From: RGIG4034 sp045576455
GTDB taxonomy: Bacteria; Bacillota; Clostridia; Lachnospirales; Lachnospiraceae
Reading direction: 5' to 3'
Length of the DNA stretch: 64,000 nucleotides
Assembly: GCA_045576455.1 (NCBI GenBank)
Contig: JAZNGM010000035.1
Coordinates: forward strand, 1 to 64,000
Made by a program: the position numbers and the translations under genes. A model generated the notes under the pieces. It saw only the letters and a program-made list of their open reading frames with translations. It searched no databases and was not told the origin of the DNA. How positions within the stretch are numbered: position 1 is the first letter of the stretch; every line of letters begins with the position of its first letter. Positions 52,387 through 60,722 of the stretch are shown here, piece by piece.

Positions 52387-52851
52387 TTATTCTGCTAACT
52401 CAGAAGTACAATGTGGACAACGTGTCGCCTTAATACTGATTTCTGACTGGCAGAAAGGACAGGTCTTGGTTGTAGGTGCTGCCGGTTTCTCTTCTTTCTT
52501 CTTTTTACCAAGATCTGCTACCTTATTCATTCCCTTAACCATAAAGAATACAATAAATGCCATTATTATGAAATGAATAAGTCCGGTAATAAACTTACCG
52601 TAATTAACTGTAGCTAGTCCTAATTCCTTAGCTTCTTCCAAAGTTTTAGGAATTTCAATTCCCGTTGTATCACCTAAAATGATAAACAAGTTAGAGAAAT
52701 CCGTATCTCCGATAACAAAACCGATAAGTGGCATAAAAATATCATTAACCAATGATGAAACCAGTCCGTTGAATGCTGTACCGATAATCATACCTACAGC
52801 CAAATCAATCATGTTACCACGCATAATAAACTTCTTAAATTCTTTAAACAT
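52387..52851 (-). CDS. mscL: Large-conductance mechanosensitive channel MscL with zinc ribbon
   Basis: A 154-residue channel protein. The N-terminal helix FKEFKKFIMRGNMIDLAVGM and first transmembrane helix IIGTAFNGLVSSLVNDIFMP are diagnostic; the second helix is ITGLIHFIIMAFIVFFMV. The C terminus, after a Lys/Glu linker, has two CxxC pairs (TCPFCQSEIS, RCPHCTSE), a zinc ribbon absent from the E. coli protein but known in Clostridial members. The channel opens to release solutes during sudden osmotic fall. It lies between YhaO and the gene at 53001. Confidence 0.95.
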   Translation of the reverse strand: MFKEFKKFIMRGNMIDLAVGMIIGTAFNGLVSSLVNDIFMPLIGFVIGDTDFSNLFIILGDTTGIEIPKTLEEAKELGLATVNYGKFITGLIHFIIMAFIVFFMVKGMNKVADLGKKKKEEKPAAPTTKTCPFCQSEISIKATRCPHCTSELAE

Positions 52852-52940
52852 TTTATCCTCCTCATGTAAAAAATTTCACCATAACGGCACTGTTATTTTA
52901 TCATACTATATCACATTTTGCCATTTGTTTATAAAATAAG

Positions 52941-52988
52941 AAGGTGTATTTCAAGACTTGAAATAATATCGCATCTTAAAATACACCT
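52941..52988 (-). terminator. Terminator after the 153-residue gene
   Basis: AAGGTGTATTT and AAATACACCTT form an 11-bp stem, followed by TTATTTTAT on the minus strand; 13 bases after the gene stop. Confidence 0.75.
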
Positions 52989-53000
52989 TTACTTGTTAGC

Positions 53001-53462
53001 TTACTGCTTAAATTTCCCAAAAGATTTTATATCACTCATATAAAGTACTGTAGTTCCGGCATCATAATCCGCTAAAATAAGTTCAAAAGTTTCACCTTTT
53101 TCTAAGTCAGTACAAAACCGGATTTCACCCTTCATTCTTAATGTAAAACCATCATATTTATAATTACAGAACGTAAATGGCTGCGGATCATTAGGGTACT
53201 TCATATTAGGGAAATCTTTATACTCTTTACCATTAACGAAAATACTTCCCTTTACAATATACTGTTTACCAATCCCAATCCGTCTGTGTTTATAGACATC
53301 AAATTCCACCAGTGCCTCTTCACCTGTCTCTGCATACATCATGAAACTTCCTTTATAATGTACCGGTCTTATATAAAACAATAAACCGATGGGAATGGCT
53401 ATTATTATTAATATAATAGTGATTGTAATAATCTTATTCTTATGTTTTATTATTGTTTTCAT
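53001..53462 (-). CDS. Membrane-anchored hypothetical protein
   Basis: A 153-residue protein: a short Lys-rich N terminus, one helix (about 10-31), then a soluble extracellular beta-rich part (FMMYAETGEEALVEFDVYKH, YIVKGSIFVNGKEYKDF, KGETFELILADYD). I do not recognise the family. It has its own TATAAT promoter and an operator-like sequence also found before the six-gene transport operon, so it may answer to the same regulator. A terminator follows. Confidence 0.75.
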   Translation of the reverse strand: MKTIIKHKNKIITITIILIIIAIPIGLLFYIRPVHYKGSFMMYAETGEEALVEFDVYKHRRIGIGKQYIVKGSIFVNGKEYKDFPNMKYPNDPQPFTFCNYKYDGFTLRMKGEIRFCTDLEKGETFELILADYDAGTTVLYMSDIKSFGKFKQ

Positions 53463-53609
53463 TTTTACCTCTGATTCCCTTTTTCCTTATCTGTAATTCT
53501 ATTACAAAAACCATAACAGAGTAAACTACTATTTGCTACCCTTTATGCACGAAACGACATTTTTTGGTATGAATGGTCATTTCTTCTCATCAAGATAAAG
53601 CTGTACTCT

Positions 53610-53656
53610 ATTATAAATTTTGTCTTATAAATCTTAACGTTTCTTAAGATTTTTTA
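53610..53656 (-). promoter_or_regulatory. Promoter and TTAAG operator of the gene at 53001-53462
   Basis: TATAAT (53610-53615) on the minus strand. In the -35 position lies GTTAAG, part of TCTTAAGAAACGTTAAGA (53632-53650), which matches the operator at 23096-23123 (core TCTTAAGAAAYGTTAAG). The rest of 53463-53879 has no gene; it also holds a weak AGAGGCTGA/TCAACCTCT hairpin (53662-53694). Confidence 0.45.
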
Positions 53657-53777
53657 TATACAAAGAGGCTGACGATTAGATACATCAACCTCTCAAACTA
53701 TCCCTTTCTATACTACTTCCGTTACTATTCTTCCGAGAACGTCCTTGTGTTCTCTCTCCTTTCTGGTTTTTGGCGAC

Positions 53778-53806
53778 AAAAAAGAGCTAAGAATTCTTGA
53801 CTCTCT
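53778..53806 (-). terminator. Terminator of lipoprotein copy A
   Basis: GAG-CT-AAGAA with TTCTT-GA-CTC, followed by TTTTTT on the minus strand. Confidence 0.6.
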
Positions 53807-53879
53807 TTTTCTCGACTCACTGTTTTCATTTACATATCTATAGTAACACATATGTATTACTATATTTCTGAATAATTGA

Positions 53880-55175
53880 TTAGTTTGTTTCATAAAGGTA
53901 TATCTGCACCCGGTTATCAATAACCTTTGCTACTTCTTCCGCTGTTTTTTTACCATCAAAAAAGGGTTCTGTTTCTTCTGCTACGATTTCTCGTATTGGA
54001 TTATAATTATAATAATAAAGCGGATTATCTAGCATTTCCCAAAATATTGCAGCTTCTTCCTCTTTCATCTTGCGAGGTTCATAATACACTCCTAGTTCTA
54101 CGTAACCTAAAGATATATCATTTTCATTTTCCTCATTTTTATTGTAAGGCTCCTGTAACGCTTCCTCCCATAACTGTGTTAAAACACTTTTCTGTAGCGG
54201 GAAGCCTTCTCCATTATTAAAATATATCCGCTGTTGCTTATCTGACAGAAGAAAACTCAAAAAATCAAGGGCGCCATCCTTATGCTTTGAGGCATTATTT
54301 ATAGCGTAACTTTTACAAAACAGCTTATGTCTTCCTCCTTGATTCGTAGGATATCCTATATACGAAGGTAACTCCATAAAGGCAGCCTCCTGAAACCAAA
54401 ACGTTTTAAAATCCTTAAAAGTGATTTCCCAAAAAATTTGTTTGCCGGATGCAGCTCTTTCAGAAATTGTTTCCCCTATGTCTTTATATCCGTATTTTTT
54501 AGCAAACTCTAATAATTCAACAAACTCTTTTTGTTCATAATTACTTTTGGCATTTTCCTCATCTACAAAAAGCTGTATACCGTCTGCTCCTACACCTAAC
54601 AAGTTTAACAAATATTTACCATCACTACCAAACTCGGTATTTGTATCTTCAGTTAGCGTCATCCAGTATTCAAGGGTATTATTTTTTTGTTCAACAGAAT
54701 AATCATCTAAAGTACATACAGTGCTTATACACATACTTATAGGAACTGCATATATCTTGCCGTTAAGTTCATTATATCCCTTAACAATATCAATAATATC
54801 TGTCTGCTCATTAAGGAAATCTGTTACATCCATCAAATATCCGTCTTCGGCATATGGAAACATGTTTACGTCTGTAAAGCAATTATAATATATAATATCC
54901 GGTCCTTTACCGTTTGTAAGTTCAATCTGTATATTTCTTCTGAAATCTTCTGCGGAAACGCCTTCCGGTCGTTCGCGGACTACTACTTCATATCTATCAC
55001 TTTGCTTATTATAGTTTGCAATGGTATTTTTCATCTGTCCGGAAAATTTTAGATTACATATAACAATTTCTTCTTTGCCGTTTTCATTAAGCACCGGGAC
55101 TTCAGCATTTTTACTATTTCCGCAGGAGCAAAACAAACAGGTTATTAATGCAAGTACGATTATAATTTTTTTCAT
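53880..55175 (-). CDS. Extracellular solute-binding lipoprotein, copy A
   Basis: About 431 residues; the signal ends at CLFCSC with the last Cys lipidated. The rest is a family 1 solute-binding fold: VICNLKFSGQMKNTIANYNK, NGKGPDIIYYNCFTDVNMF, NGKIYAVPISMC, SKHKDGALDFLSFLLSDKQQ. The end (AEEVAKVIDNRVQIYLYETN) matches the C-terminal helix of the two large lipoproteins at 13705-23022, so it is the same family without the propeller part. No permease is adjacent, so it may feed the permeases of that operon or act as a sensor. Of two adjacent ATGs the second (55175) is better spaced from GGAG. Confidence 0.87.
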   Translation of the reverse strand: MKKIIIVLALITCLFCSCGNSKNAEVPVLNENGKEEIVICNLKFSGQMKNTIANYNKQSDRYEVVVRERPEGVSAEDFRRNIQIELTNGKGPDIIYYNCFTDVNMFPYAEDGYLMDVTDFLNEQTDIIDIVKGYNELNGKIYAVPISMCISTVCTLDDYSVEQKNNTLEYWMTLTEDTNTEFGSDGKYLLNLLGVGADGIQLFVDEENAKSNYEQKEFVELLEFAKKYGYKDIGETISERAASGKQIFWEITFKDFKTFWFQEAAFMELPSYIGYPTNQGGRHKLFCKSYAINNASKHKDGALDFLSFLLSDKQQRIYFNNGEGFPLQKSVLTQLWEEALQEPYNKNEENENDISLGYVELGVYYEPRKMKEEEAAIFWEMLDNPLYYYNYNPIREIVAEETEPFFDGKKTAEEVAKVIDNRVQIYLYETN

Positions 55176-55183
55176 CATGCTCC

Positions 55184-55354
55184 TTAATTATGTGAATATT
55201 GATGTACCTCATAATAACCATATTGATAGTAAAGAAAAGTAGCACACAAATCACAATAAACGGGTATTCTATATGTGTAATAGTGTGGTTGACAACTTAC
55301 AAGCTTTCCATCTACATAACACGGATGAGGTATTCCATACGAACAGTTTACAAT
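55184..55354 (-). CDS. Possible 56-codon ORF with non-ATG start, before lipoprotein copy A
   Basis: An open frame of 56 codons (begins IVNCSYGIPHPCYVDGKLVS, ends YYEVHQYSHN), rich in Tyr and with five Cys. Its stop TAA is part of the TAAGGAG site of the lipoprotein gene. No ATG, GTG or TTG starts it; the first codon after the upstream stop is ATT, 11 bases after GAGGG. The frame is also open in copy B, and three of the five differences are synonymous. It may be a real peptide, a relic, or chance. Confidence 0.35.
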   Translation of the reverse strand: MVNCSYGIPHPCYVDGKLVSCQPHYYTYRIPVYCDLCATFLYYQYGYYEVHQYSHN

Positions 55355-55380
55355 TTTTTATAATTCCCTCTTTCAATGAT

Positions 55381-55420
55381 AAAAATAGATTATCATATCA
55401 TATCCACGCATGCAATCTAT
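55381..55420 (-). promoter_or_regulatory. Terminator-like leader hairpin, copy A
   Basis: ATAGATT and AATCTAT enclose GCATGC and an ATATGATATG stretch and are followed by TTTTT on the minus strand, before the 56-codon ORF. The same sequence is in copy B at 57056-57095 without change. It could attenuate transcription of the lipoprotein gene. The rest of 55179-55560 holds only the ORF, this hairpin and the next terminator. Confidence 0.45.
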
Positions 55421-55444
55421 AATGTTGCTTTTTAGAAAAAATGT

Positions 55445-55478
55445 AAAAAAAAGAGCCAAGAATAAATTCTTAACTCTC
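55445..55478 (-). terminator. Terminator of lipoprotein copy B
   Basis: GAG-TT-AAGAAT with ATTCTT-GG-CTC, followed by eight T on the minus strand. Confidence 0.7.
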
Positions 55479-55560
55479 TTCTTCTCGACTCACTGTTTTC
55501 ATTTACATGTTTATAACAACACATATGTATTACTATTTCATCATATTTCTAAATAATTGA

Positions 55561-56850
55561 TTAGTTTGTTTCATAAAGGTATATCTGAACACGGTTATCA
55601 ATAATTTTTGCTACTTCTTCCGCTGTTTTATTCCCATCAAAAAAGGGTTGTGTTTCTTCTGATACGATTTCTCGTATTGGATTATAATAATAATAATAAA
55701 GCGGATTATCTAGCATTTCCCAGAATATTGCAGCTTCTTCCTCTTTCATCTTGCGGGGTTCATAATATATACCTTGGCTTTCATAACCTATGGTTTTAGT
55801 GTATTCATCATCTGTTGTATAAGGCTTTTGTAACGCTTCCTCCCACAGCTTTGTTAAAACACTTTTCTGTACCGGGAAGCCTTCTTTTTGATTAAAAGAT
55901 AGCCTTTGTTGCTCATCTGACAGAAGAAAACTCAAAAAATCAAGGGCGCCATCCTTATGCTTTGATGCATTATTGATAGCATAACTTTTATAAGTCAACT
56001 TATGTCTTCCGCCTTCAGCTGTAGGATATCCTATATAAGAAGGCAACTCCATAAAAGCAGCTTCCCGAAACCAAAAATCTTCAAAACTATGAATACCGAT
56101 AGACCAAAAAATTTGTTTACTGGATGCAACTCTTTCGGAAATTGATTCCCCTATGTCTTTATATCCGTATTTTTTAGCAAACTCTAATAATTCAATAAAC
56201 TCTTTTTGTTCAAATTTGCTTTTGGCGTTTTCTTCATCCACAAAAAGCTGTATACCGTCTACGCCTACACCTAACATCCCCAAAAGAGAATCGTTTTTTA
56301 GACCATATTCCGTGTTTGTATCTTCAGTTAGCGACATCCAGTATTCAAGGGTGTTTTCTTTTTGTTCAATTTCATAACGCTCAAAGGTACATACTGTATC
56401 AATAACCATATTTGTAGGAACTGCATATATCTTGCCGTTAAGCTCATTATACCCTTTAGCTGTATCAATGATATCTGTCTGTCCATTAAGGAAATCTGTT
56501 ACATCCATAAGATATCCATCTTCGGCATATGGAAACATGTTTACGTCTGTGAAGCAATTATAATATATAATATCCGGTCCACTACCGTTTGTAAGTTCAA
56601 GCTGTATATTTCTTCTGAAATCTTCTGCCAAAACGCCTTCCGGCCGTTCACGGACTACTACTTCATATTTATCACTTTGCTTATTATAGTTTACAATAGT
56701 TTCTATCATATAAGCAGAAAATTTTTGATTACATATAACAATTTCTTCTTTGCCGTTTTCATTAAGCACCGGGACTTCAGCATTTTTACTATTTCCGCAG
56801 GAACAAAACAAACAGGTTATTAATGCAAGTACGATTATAATTATTTTCAT
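55561..56850 (-). CDS. Extracellular solute-binding lipoprotein, copy B
   Basis: About 429 residues, a close paralogue of copy A with the same signal and lipobox (LFCSC), the same NGSGPDIIYYNCFTDVNMF block and the same C-terminal helix. Differences cluster in parts likely to touch the ligand (for example NMVIDTVCTFERYEIEQKEN against SMCISTVCTLDDYSVEQKNN and the FEDFWF region), so the two may bind different ligands. No permease gene is adjacent. Confidence 0.87.
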   Translation of the reverse strand: MKIIIIVLALITCLFCSCGNSKNAEVPVLNENGKEEIVICNQKFSAYMIETIVNYNKQSDKYEVVVRERPEGVLAEDFRRNIQLELTNGSGPDIIYYNCFTDVNMFPYAEDGYLMDVTDFLNGQTDIIDTAKGYNELNGKIYAVPTNMVIDTVCTFERYEIEQKENTLEYWMSLTEDTNTEYGLKNDSLLGMLGVGVDGIQLFVDEENAKSKFEQKEFIELLEFAKKYGYKDIGESISERVASSKQIFWSIGIHSFEDFWFREAAFMELPSYIGYPTAEGGRHKLTYKSYAINNASKHKDGALDFLSFLLSDEQQRLSFNQKEGFPVQKSVLTKLWEEALQKPYTTDDEYTKTIGYESQGIYYEPRKMKEEEAAIFWEMLDNPLYYYYYNPIREIVSEETQPFFDGNKTAEEVAKIIDNRVQIYLYETN

Positions 56851-56858
56851 CATGCTCC

Positions 56859-57029
56859 TTAATTATGTGAATATTGGTGTACCTCATGATAACCATACTG
56901 ATAGTAAAGAAAAGTAGAACACAAATCACAATAAACGGGTATTCTATATGTGTAATAGTGTGGTTGACAGCTTACAAGCTTTCCATCTACATAACACGGA
57001 TGAGGTATTCCATACGAACAGTTTACAAT
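56859..57029 (-). CDS. Possible 56-codon ORF with non-ATG start, before lipoprotein copy B
   Basis: The same open frame as at 55184-55354, at the same distance from the lipoprotein start. Compared with copy A there are two replacements (Ala to Ser, Tyr to His) and three silent changes; all five Cys are kept. The remainder of 56854-57214 holds the leader hairpin (57056-57095) and the terminator at 57158. Confidence 0.35.
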   Translation of the reverse strand: MVNCSYGIPHPCYVDGKLVSCQPHYYTYRIPVYCDLCSTFLYYQYGYHEVHQYSHN

Positions 57030-57157
57030 TTTTTATAATTCCCTCTTTCAATGATAAAAATAGATTATCATATCATATCCACGCATGCAATCTATAATGC
57101 TATTTCATAGAAATAAATGTAAAAAGAATGGGGTTGTAAAAAAGCTCCCCTAAATTG

Positions 57158-57188
57158 AAAAAGTACCGTCTGTTAAACGGTACTTTTT
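57158..57188. terminator. Bidirectional terminator
   Basis: AAAAAGTACCGT and ACGGTACTTTTT pair perfectly. It lies after the LiaF-like gene on the minus strand and has T-tracts on both sides. Confidence 0.85.
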
Positions 57189-57214
57189 ACAAATCTTTCT
57201 TATTATAAATATTA

Positions 57215-58000
57215 TTAAATATATGTTACTTCCACATTACCAAAATCTGTTTTTCCGGTAAGGTATACAATGGTTTCTCCTGTTGGAGATGGTGTGTTAC
57301 TCTCTGTTACGCTACCAAAGTCACACTTAATATTGTTATATACTGTCCATGTTTTTGGAATATATAAGTGTATGCTTCCAAAGTCGGTTTTAACACTAAT
57401 TTCTGCAGTAACACCCGGCTGCACGATAGCATTGTCAAAATATACTTTCATACCGCCGAAATCGGTTTTTAAGACTGCCTTTCTGAAATTATCAGATTTT
57501 ACATATTTAATACTTGAACCAAAACTTGTCTTATAATAAACTTCTTCTCCTGTTAAATCACCACTCATGTTCTGCTGATCACAATGTGGAAAATCCTTAT
57601 TCGGGCTATACTGGAATGTACTTTCACTTTGATAATTTCTTCCATCATAATGATTTGGATGCCATCCCCAGTCCCGGTTTTTATTTTTTAGCAACATGCT
57701 AAGACCAATGCTTAATAAAAGAGCGGCGCCTAAAATGTACCACGGTGATAATGCTTCAATACCGAGCGGTTTATCAAAAATAATTAATATAAAAGCAATA
57801 GAGAAGACAAATTCAATTACATTGCGGTACATAATACCTCTAATGGTAAAGGAAAGTAAGAATATTGTAAGAACAATTCCCCATATACCTACACCCAAAA
57901 TATCGTTTAATCCAAAAGTTCCTAACTTATACATGATAAGTATTACTGCGGCAAGTATAAAATATACTCCCCAAAAAATCTTTTTAGCGTTTCTATCCAT
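57215..58000 (-). CDS. LiaF-like membrane protein (cell-wall stress type)
   Basis: A 261-residue protein with four transmembrane helices (about 7-26, 32-50, 58-76, 86-104), a His/Tyr-rich linker, and a C-terminal beta-helix domain of the LiaF / cell wall-active antibiotics response type (repeated FGSSIKYV, TDFGGMKVYFDNA, TDFGSIHLYIP, CDFGSV, KTDFGNVEVTY). LiaF proteins sense membrane stress and inhibit a partner sensor. Here the partner is a LytTR regulator encoded 13 bases upstream. Confidence 0.85.
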   Translation of the reverse strand: MDRNAKKIFWGVYFILAAVILIMYKLGTFGLNDILGVGIWGIVLTIFLLSFTIRGIMYRNVIEFVFSIAFILIIFDKPLGIEALSPWYILGAALLLSIGLSMLLKNKNRDWGWHPNHYDGRNYQSESTFQYSPNKDFPHCDQQNMSGDLTGEEVYYKTSFGSSIKYVKSDNFRKAVLKTDFGGMKVYFDNAIVQPGVTAEISVKTDFGSIHLYIPKTWTVYNNIKCDFGSVTESNTPSPTGETIVYLTGKTDFGNVEVTYI

Positions 58001-58013
58001 AACGGACCTCCTT

Positions 58014-58463
58014 CTAATATCTGTCTTCCAGACAATTTTTTAATGATTTATTATATCTTCTTGATACATATACCTGTTTATGTGTGTTACGGAATGTCAC
58101 AACACTTGAGGATGTAATGCTCCAGTCCAGGGAATAAATCTGGCTGATATTTAAAATAGTTGATTTGGATACCCGGATGAAAGTTCTGGGCAATATCGTT
58201 TCAAGCTCGTATAACTTATACTTCACTTTGTAAACATCGTTTTTGGTATGTGCACTGATACCGTTATCTTCCGTTTCAAAGAAAAGAATGTCATCAAGTG
58301 AAAAGAAAAACTCCTTATCATCCTTATAGAATTCAAATCGTTGTTTTTTGTTGGCAATGTCATTAATTGCCTTCTGAATGTTTGTTACATTTTCATTTAG
58401 TTCCCTGCATCGGATGATTACTTCTTCTTCTGCTGTGGGATCAATTTCTAACCTGATTTTCAT
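58014..58463 (-). CDS. LytTR-domain transcriptional regulator
   Basis: A 149-residue protein. Residues about 45-149 are a LytTR DNA-binding domain (LDDILFFETEDNGISAHT, LPRTFIRVSKSTILNISQI, YVSRRYNKSLKNCL). There is no receiver domain, so it is a single-domain regulator often paired with a small membrane inhibitor. The next gene encodes a LiaF-like membrane protein, which may hold this regulator at the membrane. Confidence 0.9.
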   Translation of the reverse strand: MKIRLEIDPTAEEEVIIRCRELNENVTNIQKAINDIANKKQRFEFYKDDKEFFFSLDDILFFETEDNGISAHTKNDVYKVKYKLYELETILPRTFIRVSKSTILNISQIYSLDWSITSSSVVTFRNTHKQVYVSRRYNKSLKNCLEDRY

Positions 58464-58572
58464 GATTTGTTTTCTCCATGAGTTAATATTACCAAATATA
58501 GGATTTTTGTAAATGCATTTTCGGTAAGTGGTTAATCCTACGGGTTAAGTGGTAATAAAACAAATATAAAAA

Positions 58573-58607
58573 GGTCTTGCTCCGTTATTTATTCCGGAAC
58601 AAGACCC
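58573..58607 (-). terminator. Terminator of the NatAB-like operon
   Basis: GGTCTTGCTCCG pairs with CCGGAACAAGACC around an AT-rich loop, followed by TTTTTATATTTG on the minus strand, 20 bases after the permease stop. Confidence 0.8.
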
Positions 58608-58626
58608 ATTATCCTATATCATCTGA

Positions 58627-59862
58627 TTAACGTCTGAACATAATCTTTTCATTATTAAACATCTTAGAAAGTACAAAAACAAGAATAACTACATATACTA
58701 AGTTGCTTCCGATATTTGTCATAATATTCATTACACTATAATCACGTAAGAATACACCTATCATACTCTGAACGCTGTTATATAACGGAATTAAATAATA
58801 TGTAACATCTGTTTGTGCACCATTTCCGAACATTGCCGTAATACCGATTACCATAGAAATAATCATAAGCGGTGTAATAAGAGAACCTGCTTCTTTTACA
58901 GATTTTGCAAAGGTTGAAATTACGCATATTAATCCGACAATCAATAAAACGGTTGAAAGAATAACACCAAATAACATTACAAAATCAGTAACACCATAAA
59001 TGCTTGCATCCATTCCGGTGTCAGCACCACCCATTAAGCTTGGAAGGGAAGCAAAAGTACCAATAAAACTTGACAGACCACTTAATAATGCAATTACTCC
59101 TAAAGAAATAACCTTACCGATAGCAAGCTGCCCTCTATTCATAGGAGTAACAAGAAGCGTAGCAATGGTGCCTCTTTCTTTTTCACCGGCAATAGACTCC
59201 GGTGCAACACCCATACATCCTGAGAATAAGAAAATCATCATAAGCATCGGAAGCATGGAAGCAAAAATCTGTCCGGTTGTATCTTCCTTGGTAGCTAAAT
59301 CAGCCACAGCTCCTGTTTCTACAACCTCTCCGTCTTCATTTATCGTGGTATTTCTATTAATATCATAGCGGTTCGTTAACGTATCTTCGTATGCATCCAA
59401 TATACCGTAAATTACATTATATGCTTCATCACTTTCCGTTGAAGCGGAGTTATAATAAATCTCAATATTCGGCGCAAGCGTTGTTGCTGTTTCACTGTCA
59501 TATTCCTTAATAGCATTATCAAAATCTTCCGGGAATAAAACAATCAAATTAATATTGCTATGCTTATTGCTGATTTCGCTCTTCAATGCATCAACATCGG
59601 TTTCTTCTGTAACCGGCTTAATCACAAAACCTGCTTCATTAAAAGCTTCTTTGAAAGTTTCCGGTTCATTCTGCATGTATACCACTGCCTGAAAATCATC
59701 TTCTACCGTATAAAGACTGCTCATGGCACTACCCATGAAAGTATACATTACATAAATCATAAGACCCGGTAAAAGAATGGTTGAAAATACTAATCCTTTA
59801 TCTTTAAAAAATCTTGCAAATTCTTTTTTTGCAATAGTTAAAATATTTCCCTTTTTCTTCAT
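58627..59862 (-). CDS. ABC-2 permease, NatB-like
   Basis: A 411-residue permease: cytoplasmic N terminus (KKEFARFFKDKGLVFS), first helix (about 24-44), a large extracellular domain (about 45-200), then five helices. GVAPESIAGEKERGTIATLL is the conserved coupling segment of NatB/YhaP-type permeases. It probably extrudes sodium, or drugs or peptides. It begins in a TAATG overlap with the stop of its ATPase gene. Confidence 0.88.
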   Translation of the reverse strand: MKKKGNILTIAKKEFARFFKDKGLVFSTILLPGLMIYVMYTFMGSAMSSLYTVEDDFQAVVYMQNEPETFKEAFNEAGFVIKPVTEETDVDALKSEISNKHSNINLIVLFPEDFDNAIKEYDSETATTLAPNIEIYYNSASTESDEAYNVIYGILDAYEDTLTNRYDINRNTTINEDGEVVETGAVADLATKEDTTGQIFASMLPMLMMIFLFSGCMGVAPESIAGEKERGTIATLLVTPMNRGQLAIGKVISLGVIALLSGLSSFIGTFASLPSLMGGADTGMDASIYGVTDFVMLFGVILSTVLLIVGLICVISTFAKSVKEAGSLITPLMIISMVIGITAMFGNGAQTDVTYYLIPLYNSVQSMIGVFLRDYSVMNIMTNIGSNLVYVVILVFVLSKMFNNEKIMFRR

Positions 59863-60635
59863 TATTCTTCACCTACCGTTTCCACATAAATGTCGAAGAA
59901 TTTATCTTCCAGTTTCTTCTCCGCTGTAAGGTCTGCAAGTGATTCACAAACTGTCATCTTACCGTTAATTACGATTCCAACCCTGTCACAGATTTTCTCA
60001 ATAAGGCTGAAAATATGGGTGGATACAATGATAGTTTTACCTTCCTGCTTTAAGTCAAGAAGGAAATCCGTAACTACCTTTGCCGTAATAACATCAAGAC
60101 CATTAGTAGGTTCATCAAAAATAATAATGTCCGGATTATGTACCAAAGAAATTACAAGAGATACTTTCTGCTTCATACCGGTTGAAAGATTAGCAACCTT
60201 TACTTCTGCAAATTCATCGATACCAAACTTTTCAAACATTTTCTTTTTGCGCTCATCCCTTACATCAGCAGGAACACCGTGTAATTCAGAAAAGAAATCA
60301 TAAAGATAATTAGGTGTAAAGAAATCTTCCAATTTAAGTTCACTTGTTAAAAATCCGATTTTTCCTCTAACCTTTTCCGGTTCTTTCGTAATGCTGGCAC
60401 CATCCAATAATGCATCACCGCTATCCGGCTTAATGAGTGTTGCCAACATACGAAGAGTTGTTGTCTTACCGGCACCGTTTGGTCCGAGTAATCCAAATAC
60501 TTCTCCTTTATAAGCTACAAAAGATAAATTATCTACTGCTTTTTTCTCTTTAGCTTTTGTACGTTCAATTTTCTGCTGCTTTGCTGATAGCTTAAATGTC
60601 TTACACAAGCCATCAACGCGTAAAATTTCTTCCAT
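59862..60635 (-). CDS. ABC ATPase, NatA-like
   Basis: About 257 residues: Walker A GPNGAGKTTTLRML, Q-loop GFLTSELKLEDFFTPN, signature LSTGMKQKVSL, Walker B IIIFDEPTNGLD, H-loop STHIFS. It pairs with the NatB-like permease encoded next. The start at 60635 (MEEILRVDG) is chosen because GGAGGA lies just before it; two further ATGs upstream lack one. Confidence 0.92.
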   Translation of the reverse strand: MEEILRVDGLCKTFKLSAKQQKIERTKAKEKKAVDNLSFVAYKGEVFGLLGPNGAGKTTTLRMLATLIKPDSGDALLDGASITKEPEKVRGKIGFLTSELKLEDFFTPNYLYDFFSELHGVPADVRDERKKKMFEKFGIDEFAEVKVANLSTGMKQKVSLVISLVHNPDIIIFDEPTNGLDVITAKVVTDFLLDLKQEGKTIIVSTHIFSLIEKICDRVGIVINGKMTVCESLADLTAEKKLEDKFFDIYVETVGEE

Positions 60636-60722
60636 ACTATAATCCTCCATTTTACACATTTATGCATTATTATTCATTTTCGAGTATAGCATTGTAAAAT
60701 ATATATGACAACATATTAATTA

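Larger units (their letters stand above)
53777..55450. repeat. Tandem duplication, copy A
   Basis: About 1.67 kb holding a terminator, a solute-binding lipoprotein gene and its leader; it is repeated directly as copy B (55445-57125). The leader is about 97 percent identical by eye; the genes are visibly less alike. Confidence 0.85.
55445..57125. repeat. Tandem duplication, copy B
   Basis: Direct repeat of copy A (53777-55450) with an offset of about 1.67 kb, containing the lipoprotein gene, the 56-codon ORF and the leader hairpin. Confidence 0.85.

Noticed and set aside
53708..53920. 70-codon minus-strand frame over the end of lipoprotein copy A
   Set aside because: It overlaps the lipoprotein gene and its terminator out of frame, and is not kept in copy B.
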